This document shows positions 1 through 10,800 of a stretch of DNA of 64,000 nt, one piece after another. The notes beneath the pieces were generated by a model. It was given only the letters and a program-made list of their open reading frames with translations. It did not search any database and was not told the DNA's origin. The position numbers and the translations under genes were made by a program. The DNA comes from Dyadobacter sp. MSC1_007 (GTDB lineage Bacteria; Bacteroidota; Bacteroidia; Cytophagales; Spirosomataceae): assembly GCF_023667495.1 (NCBI RefSeq), contig NZ_JAMOZL010000011.1, positions 62,001-126,000 of the forward strand. The letters run 5' to 3'. Positions within the stretch are counted from its first letter, which is position 1; each line of letters opens with the position of its first letter.

Positions 1-1
1 A

Positions 2-508
2 AAAAGTCCGAAACATGGCTTTGAATTACTATTTAAGCGTTATCACAAAGTATTATGCAGCCACGCAGCGCGCTTCGTATATTCAGAAGCGGTAGCTCAG
101 GATATTGTCAGTGAGGTGTTTTGCAAACTATGGAAATCCCGGTCCTATGAGAATATTACCTCCTCCTACCGGTTTTATCTGTTCCGTTCTGTAAGAAATG
201 AGGCTTACAATTACATCAGGCTTGAATTCCAGCCTATGGAACAATTGGAGGCCGCGGCAGGCCACTTATCAGGTAACGGTCAGCTGCCGGACATGATCAC
301 GCAATATGAAGAAATACTGCATCACGTTGAGCAACTGGTACAAAACCTTCCTCCTCAATGCCGTAAAATATTTTTAATGAGCCGCTTTGAAGAAAAAAGG
401 TACCAGGAGATCGCAGACGAGCTGGGAATATCCATTAAAACGGTAGAAGTACACATCAGCCGGGCACTACTGTCGTTGCGCCATGGTCTAAAAGAACATT
501 GGATTTAA
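2..508 (+). CDS. ECF-type RNA polymerase sigma factor, 5' end cut off by window edge
   Basis: The reading frame is open from base 2, so the true start lies left of the window and about 169 residues are visible. The first residues (FELLFKRYHKVL, then AQDIVSEVFCKLW) match sigma region 2, which binds the core polymerase and the -10 element. Residues encoded around 340-490 (PPQCRKIFLMSRFEEKRYQEIA, then the recognition helix in ISIKTVEVHISRALLSLR) match sigma region 4. The next gene, one base downstream, encodes a FecR-type anti-sigma factor, followed by SusC and SusD. In Bacteroidota this order usually means cell-surface signalling: substrate bound by SusC releases the sigma factor through FecR. 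That wiring is inferred from order, not seen. A later internal ATG at 116 would cut region 2 in half and is rejected as the start. Confidence 0.93.
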   Translation, partial: KSPKHGFELLFKRYHKVLCSHAARFVYSEAVAQDIVSEVFCKLWKSRSYENITSSYRFYLFRSVRNEAYNYIRLEFQPMEQLEAAAGHLSGNGQLPDMITQYEEILHHVEQLVQNLPPQCRKIFLMSRFEEKRYQEIADELGISIKTVEVHISRALLSLRHGLKEHWI

Positions 509-509
509 T

Positions 510-1508
510 ATGAAACCAACGATCAGCAAGAGGCTCATATTCGACCATTTTGCAAACAAAACCTCGCCCCTGCAACGGACAGCCATTGAAAACTGGCTGA
601 CAAACCGCGACAATGAAGAGCTCTACTACCAATGGCTGGAAGAATGGGAACGAAACCATCTCCAGTACGATGCGCAAAGCGAAATAGCGCTCGAACATTT
701 TTTTTCGATCGTTGAACAAGAGGGTGCCACCACGCCCGAGGAGCAAACGAACCTTCGGGAAAAGTTGGCAAACTGGGCCAATCACTACACCTGGAAGATC
801 GCCGCGGTGATCGCCCTTGCACTGGGATTAGCCTGGTATAACCGGGACACGATCAATTATATTTCCTACAAAACCAGTTACGGAGAAGTTAAGACATTCC
901 AGCTTAGCGATGGCAGCAAGGTGAAGCTAAATGGGAATTCCGTGTTGAGATTGTCCCGTTGGAATTTTGGGGAAACGAAAAGGGAGGTTTTCCTGAAAGG
1001 CGATGCAAGCTTCGACGTCGAACATCTTAAAAATCACCAGAAATTCGTCGTCAATACACCCGAAAATTTCGCCGTGGAGGTACTTGGGACCGAGTTTACG
1101 ATGTCGGCCAGAAAATTTGGCTCCAAAGTGGTGCTCACAAACGGAAAGGTAAAATTGCATTACGTGGAAGCCACCAGCGAGAAGGAACTCATTATGAAAC
1201 CCGGCGACGTAGTGAAGCTCAAAAAGGACCGGCCTATGGAAAAAACCCGCACCGAAGCACCCGAAACCTATTCGGAATGGGAAAACAAAAGGTTTGTGTT
1301 CGACGAAACAACCCTGGAAGAAATGGGCTACCAGCTGCAAGAAACCTATGGGCTTCAAGTGACATTCAGCAGTCAGACGATTGCCAACCGGCAGTTGATG
1401 GGCTCTTTTAAAGGTCGTACCATCGACGAATTTTTACAATCTATCGCCGAGGTGCTCGACCTTTCGGTAAGCCGCGAAAACAACAAGGTGCTTTTTTCAG
1501 ACCATTAA
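510..1508 (+). CDS. FecR-family anti-sigma factor
   Basis: This 332-residue inner-membrane regulator is predicted to hold the adjacent ECF sigma factor inactive. Residues 1-90 form the cytoplasmic sigma-binding part. Residues 95-110 (WKIAAVIALALGLAWY) are a single membrane helix. Residues about 120-215 form the periplasmic FecR domain, with the typical QLSDGSKVKLNGNSVLRL and LGTEFTMSA stretches. Residues about 255-330 match the C-terminal DUF4974/STN-like domain that contacts the TonB-dependent receptor. The start lies one base after the sigma stop, so the two are probably co-translated. The length is normal for the family. Confidence 0.95.
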   Translation: MKPTISKRLIFDHFANKTSPLQRTAIENWLTNRDNEELYYQWLEEWERNHLQYDAQSEIALEHFFSIVEQEGATTPEEQTNLREKLANWANHYTWKIAAVIALALGLAWYNRDTINYISYKTSYGEVKTFQLSDGSKVKLNGNSVLRLSRWNFGETKREVFLKGDASFDVEHLKNHQKFVVNTPENFAVEVLGTEFTMSARKFGSKVVLTNGKVKLHYVEATSEKELIMKPGDVVKLKKDRPMEKTRTEAPETYSEWENKRFVFDETTLEEMGYQLQETYGLQVTFSSQTIANRQLMGSFKGRTIDEFLQSIAEVLDLSVSRENNKVLFSDH

Positions 1509-1580
1509 AACAAGGCGGCCGATACCCGGTATTTCCGACCGTCTATAGTCCAAAAACTGTTTTTTAATCAATCGCCCATC

Positions 1581-4500
1581 ATGTCAAGACATTACTACCC
1601 GGCTACCATTTGGGGAGCTATCCTCTTTCTCCATTTGCTGATTTCCGTTCCGGCGGGTGCTCAGGCGCTGGCTGTTAACCAGACAAACCAAGGCCATACC
1701 AATGCGCAACGCCAGGCAAAAACCTTGCTACTAAAAGACGCGATCAATGAGCTCAAACGCCATTTCCGGATAGATATCCTGTTCGACCCACAAGCTACAA
1801 ATGGCGTGCAGGTGGCCAACTTTCGTATTAACAAGCAATGGAATGTTGAAAAAAACCTCGACGAAATGCTCGCTCCGCTGGGCCTGACCTATAAAAAAGT
1901 CAACAAAAGCTCCTATCTGATCGTCGACCGTAGCGCCAGTACCAACAGTCTCGCACCGGGAACGATCAAAACCGCAGGCATTGAAAACCCCGCTGATTCT
2001 CAAAACGGATCAGGAAGGTCAATCAGTAATGAACCCGTAGCAGTCTCCTCGCAGGTTCAGGCGCGTACCGACGTAGCCATATCAGGCAAGGTTACCGATG
2101 AAGCAGGCGAGCCGCTGCCAGGTGTAAGTGTAATGGTGAAAGGTACCCAGCAAGGTACGGCCACCGGCGTCTCCGGAGAATTCAGGCTGGCATTGAATGC
2201 CTTACCCGTATCATTGGTCTTTTCGTTTGTAGGATATATTTCAAAAGAAATTGAAGTCACCACTCAATCGAATCTCTCGGTGACATTGGCTGCCGATACC
2301 AAGGCGCTTGAAGAGGTAGTTGTAGTGGGATACGGTACGGTTAAGAAGAGCGACCTGACGGGCTCGGTATCGAAGATCGGGGAAGGGAATATCAAAGCCA
2401 CACCCATTGTCTCGCTCGACCGCGCTATGCAGGGAAGAGCGGCCGGAGTGCAGGTGGTCAGTAACTCTGCCAGACCTGGCGGCAGCTCTACCATCCGTAT
2501 CCGCGGTTCGGGTTCGGTGAATGCCAGCAATGACCCACTTTATGTTGTGGACGGCTTCCCAACCGACAACCTGAACTCGATCAACCCAAACGATATCGAA
2601 TCCATCGAGATACTGAAAGATGCCTCTGCAACAGCTATTTACGGTTCGAGGGGATCAAATGGCGTGGTAATGGTCACTACCAAACATGGCAAAGCCGGAA
2701 AAACGGTTGTGAGCTATGAAGGATATTACGGAGTTCAGTCGGTTCGCCGCAAGATACCGCTGCTCAATGGGCAGCAATTTGCCGAGTTTGTCAACGAGGC
2801 ACAGGTCAACAATGGAGGCACACCCTATTTCGATGGCTCAAATGCCGACAGGCCCCTACCCTCGGCGATAGGCAAAGGAACCGACTGGCAGGATGCAATC
2901 TTGCAGAATGCACCGATCCAGAATCACCAGCTGGGTATTTCGGGTGGTTCCGAAAAATCGCGGTATGCCATCTCTTTTGGCTACTACGATCAGGACGGTA
3001 TCATCAAAAACTCCGATTTCAAACGGTATACTTTGCGGTCGAATATTGACACGGATATCTCCTCACGCATTAAAGTAGGCCTCACCTTTCAGGGGGCTTA
3101 TACGCAGAACAACGATGCACAGACAGAGCCAACCGGTAACCTCGCTTATACCGGCGTAATCAGCGCAGCCCTCAACTACTCCCCGACTTTCAAGCAATAC
3201 AACAATGACGGGACCTATTACAAGAACCAGGGGCAACTCAACGGCCTCGGCGCCGACAACCCGCTGGCGCTGTTGAACGAGTTTACCAACAAAACCTCGT
3301 CAATAAGATTGCTCGCCAACTCATTTGTCGACATTAAGATCATGGAAGGGCTGAACCTCAGAAGCAGCATTGGGGCCGACGTTCAGACTTCCCGGCTCAA
3401 TTATTATGTCACCAGAAATGCACTCGTCGGCGCAAGTGTTTCGGGAAGCGCAGCAATCACCAGCACGCAACGACTTAACTGGCTCAATGAGAATACATTA
3501 AACTATACAAAAACATTTAACGCTAAAAATTCTTTTAGCGCTCTGATCGGTTATACGATCCAGGAGATCAAGGCAGAAAATGCCGCTGCAAAAGCCAACA
3601 CATTCTCCGATGATTTTGCGGAATACAACAACCTTGGCGCCGGTTCAACATTAATCGCCCCATCTTCCACAGCCAGTGAATGGGCTCTGATCTCCTACCT
3701 GGCTCGCGTAAACTATGGTTACGACGACCGTTTCCTATTGACGCTTACCGGCCGCCGCGACGGTTCATCCAGATTTGGCCCTAACCGCAAACAAGGTTTT
3801 TTTCCGTCGGGAGCACTTGCCTGGAAGCTGCATAATGAAAAATGGTTTAGCAATATCCCCTCGGTCACGGAGGCCAAGCTGCGTACCAGTTACGGATTGT
3901 CGGGTAACCAGGAGATCGGTAATTACAGGTATCTTGCCAACATCAGCTCAGCGCCCTACGTGATTGGAGGTGTGCTCAATACAGGGTCAGCTACGGGGGG
4001 GATTGCCAATCCTGACCTCAGATGGGAGAAAAACGCACAATTCGATATCGGTCTCGATTTGGGATTGTTCCGTAACCGGATCAGTATTTCCGCCGATTAT
4101 TATTACAAAAAGACATCCGACCTGCTTTTCGACGTGAGCGTTCCGACTTCGTCAGGATTTTCAACGACTCTTAAAAACATCGGCAGCGTGCAGAACAAAG
4201 GCCTCGAACTGGCGCTCAATACCATTAATATCGACAAAGGCGGTTTGAGATGGAGCTCTGAGTTCAATATTACATTCAACCGGAACAAGATCCTGACCCT
4301 CGACGGACGGAAGGAATTTCGGACCGGCTCGGACGCGACGATCTCCAACACTTCCCAAAATCCGATCCTGTTGCGCGTTGGAAGTGAGCTAGGTAACTAT
4401 TTTGGACTGGTCATGGACGGAATCTTCCAGAACCAATCGGAAGTCGACAATTCCGCTCAGAAAACAGCCAAGCCGGGAGACATTCGTTACATTGACCGTG

Positions 4501-5048
4501 ACGGCAACGGCACGATCAACGACAGTGACCGCGACATTCTCGGCAGCGCCAATCCTGACTTCTTTGGAGGGGTCAATAACACCGTTTCTTTCAAAGGATT
4601 CGAGTTCAACATTTTCGTACAAGGCTCCTATGGCAATGAAATCTTGAATTTTGGCTCCTTTGACCAGCTGAATTTCACCGGCGGGAACAACCAGTCGGCG
4701 CGGGTACTGGACCGCTGGACGCCTACCAATCCAAGCAATAGCATTCCCCGTGCCAATGCGGCAGGCGGTTCGCGGCTATTGTCGACCCTGCATGTGGAAG
4801 ACGGTTCGTATTTAAGGTTCAAAAATATTTCGCTGGGATACAACCTTCCTCAACAGTGGCGCAGCAAACTACGTTCTCAGCAGGCCAAAGTGTATATCGC
4901 TGCTCAAAATCTGTTCACCCTCACCAAATACACCGGATACGATCCCGAGGTGAACCGCTATGGAAGCTCTTCGCTGAGCCAGGGCATCGATTACGGCGGC
5001 TATCCTGCTGCTAAAACCATTCTTGTAGGCCTGAATCTGACATTCTAA
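1581..5048 (+). CDS. SusC/RagA-family TonB-linked outer membrane transporter with N-terminal STN domain
   Basis: At 1155 residues this is full length for the family. Residues 1-28 are a signal peptide. Residues about 45-120 form an STN secretin/TonB signalling domain, the part that talks to FecR. Residues about 165-250 are a carboxypeptidase-D-like regulatory domain (ISGKVTDEAGEPLPGVSVMV). The LEEVVVVGYGTVKKSDLTG segment leads into the plug (YVVDGFPTDNLNSINPNDIE). The rest is a 22-strand barrel, ending in an aromatic residue as outer-membrane barrels do. It imports a ligand captured by the SusD partner encoded 11 bases downstream. The STN domain and the upstream sigma/FecR pair indicate substrate-responsive autoregulation. 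The substrate cannot be read from the sequence: no glycosidase is encoded here, and the downstream genes are flavoenzymes. Confidence 0.96.
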   Translation: MSRHYYPATIWGAILFLHLLISVPAGAQALAVNQTNQGHTNAQRQAKTLLLKDAINELKRHFRIDILFDPQATNGVQVANFRINKQWNVEKNLDEMLAPLGLTYKKVNKSSYLIVDRSASTNSLAPGTIKTAGIENPADSQNGSGRSISNEPVAVSSQVQARTDVAISGKVTDEAGEPLPGVSVMVKGTQQGTATGVSGEFRLALNALPVSLVFSFVGYISKEIEVTTQSNLSVTLAADTKALEEVVVVGYGTVKKSDLTGSVSKIGEGNIKATPIVSLDRAMQGRAAGVQVVSNSARPGGSSTIRIRGSGSVNASNDPLYVVDGFPTDNLNSINPNDIESIEILKDASATAIYGSRGSNGVVMVTTKHGKAGKTVVSYEGYYGVQSVRRKIPLLNGQQFAEFVNEAQVNNGGTPYFDGSNADRPLPSAIGKGTDWQDAILQNAPIQNHQLGISGGSEKSRYAISFGYYDQDGIIKNSDFKRYTLRSNIDTDISSRIKVGLTFQGAYTQNNDAQTEPTGNLAYTGVISAALNYSPTFKQYNNDGTYYKNQGQLNGLGADNPLALLNEFTNKTSSIRLLANSFVDIKIMEGLNLRSSIGADVQTSRLNYYVTRNALVGASVSGSAAITSTQRLNWLNENTLNYTKTFNAKNSFSALIGYTIQEIKAENAAAKANTFSDDFAEYNNLGAGSTLIAPSSTASEWALISYLARVNYGYDDRFLLTLTGRRDGSSRFGPNRKQGFFPSGALAWKLHNEKWFSNIPSVTEAKLRTSYGLSGNQEIGNYRYLANISSAPYVIGGVLNTGSATGGIANPDLRWEKNAQFDIGLDLGLFRNRISISADYYYKKTSDLLFDVSVPTSSGFSTTLKNIGSVQNKGLELALNTINIDKGGLRWSSEFNITFNRNKILTLDGRKEFRTGSDATISNTSQNPILLRVGSELGNYFGLVMDGIFQNQSEVDNSAQKTAKPGDIRYIDRDGNGTINDSDRDILGSANPDFFGGVNNTVSFKGFEFNIFVQGSYGNEILNFGSFDQLNFTGGNNQSARVLDRWTPTNPSNSIPRANAAGGSRLLSTLHVEDGSYLRFKNISLGYNLPQQWRSKLRSQQAKVYIAAQNLFTLTKYTGYDPEVNRYGSSSLSQGIDYGGYPAAKTILVGLNLTF

Positions 5049-5059
5049 AACTAAATCCG

Positions 5060-6502
5060 ATGAAACGTTACCTGATATATCTGCTTCCGGCAATACTGAC
5101 AATATCCTGCGAAAGCAAGCTTGACCTCACGCCCGTCACCAACCTGACGAACGCAACTTATTATAAAACCGCCGAGGACGCCAAAGCCGCCCTGGGTGCC
5201 TGCTACGCCGCAATCGGAAATCTCGATCCATTTGCGGACCTGGTGACCACCGACGATGCCATTCCATTCCTTACTGGCGCCGCCGACCGGCCCCAGCTCT
5301 GGCGTTACGAGATCACCACTGCCAATTCTTTCATTACCTACTACGCAGGCGGCTTCCGGGGCATCAACCGTTCAAATATTGTAATCGACAGGCTCCCGGG
5401 TATCACCATGGACGAAGCCTTGAAAACCCGTTACATTGCCGAGGCGCGTTTTCTGCGTGCCCTGCATTATTTCAACCTGGTGAGATGGTATGGCGGCGTT
5501 CCGATTGTTACATCCGAAACTGCATCGCTTGATGGCCTTGAAGTGGAAAAAGCCTCTGTCGAAGAGGTTTATAAATTGATTGTTGACGACCTGACAGCCG
5601 CTGAAAGTGTACTTCCCGCGACCTACCCCGCTACCGATGTAGGTCGGGCGACGAAGGGTGCCGCAATGGGAATTCTGGCCAAAGTGTATATCACAATGGC
5701 TGGTGCAGACCGCCAGTCACCATACTGGGCGCAGGCAGTTGCAAAGCTCAAACAGGTGATCGATTCAGGCATTTACGATCTGCATGCCAACTTTGCCGAT
5801 GCATTTGCGCTTTCGGCAAGAGGCGGAAAGGAGAATGTATTTGAAGTGCAATATCTCACAGATGTCCGCGGGCACGGTCAAGGCAGAGGATATGGTGTAA
5901 GAGGCGCCCTGATTTACCCCAGCGGCGGAAGCGGCATTGCCCGCCCCACCAAAAGTTTGTTTGATCTCTATTCAGCACAGGATGCAAGAAAAGCGGTTAC
6001 TTTTTTGACTTCGTATACTTACAACGGTTCCACCACCGAGTTGTCGATCACAAATCCGGATTTTACAAAGGCAGTTTCATTTCAAAAGTTGTGGGATAAA
6101 ACCGCCAAAACCAGCGGTGGAGAAGGAACCAGCATACCAATCCTGCGATACTCCGACCTGCTCCTGCTCTATGCGGAAGCATTAAACGAAGTCAACAACG
6201 GCCCAACTGCCGAAGCCTATGCCGCATTGAACAAAGTAAGGACAAGGGCAAAACTGACTGCGCTTTCTAACCTGACATATCAGTCTTTCAAAGAAGCTGT
6301 CTGGCTGGAAAGGCGCCTTGAACTGACTTTTGAAAACCACCGTCGTTTCGACCTGCTGCGTACCGGAAAGCTCATTGAGGCGGTAAAAGCAGAGACAAGC
6401 TTCAACCGCAACCCGCAGATTAAGCCATTCCACGTACTGTTCCCATTCCCACAATCCGACACGGATGCAAATCCGAAACTAAAACAAAATGAGGGTTACT
6501 GA
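5060..6502 (+). CDS. SusD/RagB-family surface nutrient-binding lipoprotein
   Basis: This 480-residue lipoprotein has a short leader ending at Cys17 (LTISC), so it is predicted to be lipidated and displayed on the outer membrane as the lid of the upstream SusC. It has the SusD-like N-terminal region, the conserved ARFLRALHYFNLVRWYGGVPI segment (TPR scaffold) near residue 130, and a C-terminal part with RYSDLLLLYAEALNEV and WLERRLELTFENHRRFDLLRTG, both hallmarks of the RagB/SusD family. It starts 11 bases after the SusC stop. The binding specificity is not deducible. Confidence 0.95.
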   Translation: MKRYLIYLLPAILTISCESKLDLTPVTNLTNATYYKTAEDAKAALGACYAAIGNLDPFADLVTTDDAIPFLTGAADRPQLWRYEITTANSFITYYAGGFRGINRSNIVIDRLPGITMDEALKTRYIAEARFLRALHYFNLVRWYGGVPIVTSETASLDGLEVEKASVEEVYKLIVDDLTAAESVLPATYPATDVGRATKGAAMGILAKVYITMAGADRQSPYWAQAVAKLKQVIDSGIYDLHANFADAFALSARGGKENVFEVQYLTDVRGHGQGRGYGVRGALIYPSGGSGIARPTKSLFDLYSAQDARKAVTFLTSYTYNGSTTELSITNPDFTKAVSFQKLWDKTAKTSGGEGTSIPILRYSDLLLLYAEALNEVNNGPTAEAYAALNKVRTRAKLTALSNLTYQSFKEAVWLERRLELTFENHRRFDLLRTGKLIEAVKAETSFNRNPQIKPFHVLFPFPQSDTDANPKLKQNEGY

Positions 6503-6526
6503 GCAGGCCTGATCGTTACATCATTT

Positions 6527-7823
6527 ATGAAAAACTATTTGGCAATCTTATTGATCTGCACGCTGGCAGCAACGTTTTCCGGGATGATTTTTTCGGAACA
6601 AAATACACTTGGCGGTGCAGCTGACATTCCTATCCGGAAAATAGCCTCTGGCAAAATCATCCACCGTTTTCACGACACCTCCCCCATCAGCCCGTCAGGA
6701 AAATACATTGCCTTATTCCGAATCCCTTTCGAGGATCATTACCCGGAGGCAGGAGACGCGGGAGAAGTGGTGCTGATAAACATCGCGACTGGTAAGGAAA
6801 CTATCGTCGAACGCTCTTTCGGTTGGGAAATGCAGGTCGGCGCGAATGTACAATGGGGTGCCTCCGACAGCGAATTATTTTACAATCAGGTCGATACCAG
6901 CCACTGGAAGGCCTATACGGTCCTATACGATCCGATCCGTAAAACTTCCCGAAAATGGGAAGGTGCTACATTCATGGTCACTCCCGACGGAAAACAGGCG
7001 GCAAGCCACAATATGATCAACTCAGTGAATGCACAGTCTGGCTACGGCGTGATCCTCCCAGAGCAATTCCGCAGCAAAAATTCAGGGGTAGTGAACAATG
7101 ACGGACTTTTCGTTACGAACGTATCGACGGGTAAAATGACCATGATTGCCTCCATCAAACGAATTTTTGAGGAAGCTAAACCAAAAATAGGCATTGACGA
7201 TCCCGAGAATTACGAAATCTATACATTCAAAGCCATGTGGAACCCGCAGGGCACCCGGCTAATGACTTGCCTGATCATCAAGCCAAAATCGGGCGGACCA
7301 AGAAAGGTAGCACTCGTCACGATCAAACCGGACGGCACCGACATCCGCACCGCGATTACCACCAAGCAATATGCCAAAGGCGGCCACCACATGGCCTGGA
7401 TGCCCGACGGCGACCATTTTTCCATGAACCTGGAAGTGGACAGCACCCGCAACGGACTGGAACTGATCACTGCCAGATACGACGGTTCGGAAATCAAAAC
7501 CGTTTTTTTCGCCGGGCTCAGGCCACCCCAGTTTCCACCCCAAAGGCTTGCCGCTGATCATTACCGACGCCTATAACCACGAAAAAAGTGTCGCCAAAGG
7601 TGACGGGATCGTACCGATCCGGTTGATGAATACGAAGACGGGCAAGGAGATTCTTCTCGCACAAGTACGGGTGCCAGACGTAAAGGACAACTCCTTCAGG
7701 ATGGACGCCCATCCTACCTGGGACCGCACAGGCCGATATGTGATTTTTAATGGTTATGACGACAATAACAGGGGCGTATACATTGCCGACCTGCAAAAGA
7801 CAATTGAAGAACTAAAACCTTAA
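6527..7823 (+). pseudogene. TolB-like beta-propeller secreted protein, interrupted by a -1/+1 frameshift
   Basis: Two overlapping frames together make one protein of about 430 residues. The first frame (from 6527) carries a signal peptide and propeller-like repeats (HRFHDTSPISPSGKYIALFR; AMWNPQGTRL; HHMAWMPDGDHFSMNL). It loses homology-like content after the codons for KTVFFAG. The second frame resumes as SGHPSFHPKGLPLIITDAY and ends in a typical last blade (MDAHPTWDRTGRYVIFNGYD). The shift lies between 7503 and 7517: either one base too many in the seven-T run at 7503-7509, or an extra C at 7517. The gene sits between SusD and the FAD oxidoreductase on the same strand, with 2 bases to the next start. 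It resembles periplasmic propeller or oligogalacturonate-lyase-like proteins; no enzymatic role can be assigned. A sequencing error is as likely as real inactivation. Confidence 0.8.
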
Positions 7824-7825
7824 CA

Positions 7826-10800
7826 ATGGACAGGCGTAAATTTTTGAATCTGACATTACCCGCCACCGGCGCAGTATTCCTGACCAGCTCCATGCTCAGC
7901 GAGCAGGCGATGGCTGAAATTGGCCAGCAGTTTGACGGCAAAAATGCGACTGGGCACTATGATATCGTGATCAACGGAGCGGGGCTTTCGGGCTATTTTG
8001 CAGCGCTCCATGCTTCCTCGAAAGGAAAGAAAGTGCTAATTGTGGAAAAACGGTCGAGCCCGGGTTTTGAGCTTGCGGCAAAAAGCAAGCTCTGGCTTCA
8101 TGCACAGGGATTTGACGCACTGCGGCCCGACTTGCAGGAACTCTTATCGCCCGAACAGGAACTGCCCGAAATCAAGAATACAAAGGGTACAGGAAAAGGA
8201 AAAAGCCAGCTTGGCGATCATATAGCACTTTTTAAAGGCAGTATCCGCAAAGGAATGGTGCGCAACCTGCTCGTGGGAAAGGTCGATATCCTGCTCATGA
8301 CTGACACCTGCGGTTTGTTTGAAAGCAAAGGTCAGGTGAGCGGCGTGTTGCTGGCTACCAAACAAGGCGTATTTTCAGTGCCTTGCAAAACCTTTATCGA
8401 CGCTTCTGACCAGCTTTTGTTTAGCCGAAGACTGGCAGAAAAGTCGCTGAAAGTACAGAAAGCCGGTTTTGTAATTGAAGTAAATAATGTAAATAATCCG
8501 ACATTTAAAGAGATCAAAACCGACGCATCTTTTGGGCTTGAAGGAAACAGACTGACGCTGTATCCGGGCAAACTTTCTAACGATCAAGCATTTCTTGCAT
8601 TTGAATATCCGGTTGACACAGACAAACTGGAAGAAATAGAACACAAAGGCCGACAGATTGCAACGCAATTAGGGGCCAAAATAAAAACACTGGGCACTGG
8701 TTTTTCAACCGCTCAAATCCAGCAATTTGCACTCGAAGCCTCGCTAACGCTGGCCGACAATACACCCCCAGCTACCTCATTGAACGGCCATTATGTACTG
8801 GATAGTCATGCTTCAATGCTTTCGCTGCCGTCACTTATGGCGCTCGAAAAGAACGCGCAGACATTGGTAGACCGTATTAAAATACCGGCCCAAACCGCAG
8901 CCCCGCAAACCCTTGTCCTTCCGGGCAAAAAACTGGATATCAAAAAGGTGAAATTCCAGGCTATCGACGAGCCGGGCTTTAATGTCCCGCTTCAAGCCGT
9001 ACATCTTGATTGGATAGACGCAATCGTTGCCAGAAAGCAAACGCAGGTGATCGTCGCGGGCGGAGGCACAGCCGGGGCGCTTGCGGCCGCAGGCTCGGTA
9101 GAAAAAGGCGCCGACACCATCGTCGTAGACTATTTCAATGACCTTGGCGGCACCAAAACAATGGGGGGCGTAATGGGTTACTATCATGGCGTGAAAGACA
9201 ATGTGTTTTTCAAAAAACAAAATGATGAGGCTGAGAGACTAGCGCTCGAAGTCAATATGAACAAAAAGGTCGGGCGGCAGATTTATCACCTGCGCTCGGT
9301 CGTGGATAAAGGCGGACAGTTTCTGACATCGGCCATCTTGTGTGGGGCAGTTACAAAGGACAATGCCGTAAAAGGTGTGGTAATCTGCCGCCACGGACAG
9401 TTGGAACTCATCCTTGGCGATGTCACAATCGATGCTACCGGCGACGGCGACGTAGCGGCCAAGGCAGGCGCGAGTTTTCAGATCGGCGATTCAAGGATTG
9501 GTTTTACACAAAATTACAGCCAATGGGACATTGCTGGCTCGGGCAAATTACCCTCGGCAACCAACCGGGATTATGATATTCTAGACAACACAAAAGTCTC
9601 CGAACAGCAACGCGGGCTTTTCATCTCGCATTACGAAGCGCATTGCTATGACTTCCACCCTTTTCTGACCGTCAGGGAATCACGCCGCATCGACGGAATT
9701 CATAATCTTGATCTTATTGATTGCGTTGAAAAAAGGCATTTTGAAGATGTACTCACGTTGGCCAGCAGCGACTTTGATCCACACAATGTCGCGTCCTCCG
9801 AATACAGCAAATGCGGGTTTCTTCTCCCCCACTCTAATGATATAACCGTCGAAATCCCTTACCGGTCCATTATTCCCAAAAAGCTTGACGGCCTGCTGAT
9901 GTCCGGTCGTGGATTTGGGCAAAGCCGCAATGCGCTGCAATTCACACGGATGACTGCCGACCTGCTCGTACTGGGTTACCTGACGGGCCAGATTGCGGCG
10001 GACATTGCCTGGAAGAAAGTCCGGCCGAGAGATTATAATGTTAGCGCATTACAAAACGAATGGGTTGCGCTTGGATACCTTCCAGCAGAGCTACTCCGCA
10101 AAAAACCAGGCGACCTCCGCGCTAACCGGGCGGAAATAGAACGCCGTGTGCAGCAACTGGAATCGGGCGCATCCGAATATTTGTATGAATGCAGCCGCAT
10201 TGAAAAGTCGCTGATCCTGCCCTTGATCAAAGAGTGGTTCGAGAAAACCAATCGGCCGGACGGAAAGCTGCTGCTTGCCAAAATGCTGGCTTGGTTTGGC
10301 GATGCCGGCGGTAATGAGCTCATCGGCGCAGAGCTCACCAATCTTTTCGAGCTGGAACAGGAAGATGGCTATCCAAAAGGCTATATCGATGATTACGACA
10401 ATATCCGCGGCCGCGAAAAGAACAAGCTGGAAGGGCTTTTCTGGAAGATCAATCAGAACATCGCGCTACTGGGCATGTCCGGCAATGGTTCGGAAATGAA
10501 GGCTATCCGGTACATTCTCGAAAAAACCGGTTCCGGTGGCGGGATGGTGCCGCGCTCCAACGATTATTTTAATGAGCGCATTGATATCAAGATAATACCT
10601 TTTCACAACCGTATCCTGAGCCTGGCCATGTATGCTGAGCGTATTCCCGACCCGTCGCTGATCAGCGGATTTGAGAACTTGCTGAAAGATCCTAATATTG
10701 GCGGCTACGTAACCTCGCAATATGACAAAGTCCGCTGGAAAGTGCATGGAGGAGCGCTGGAAATTAGCATTGCTGCTGCTATGGCGCGTTGCGGGAGCCA

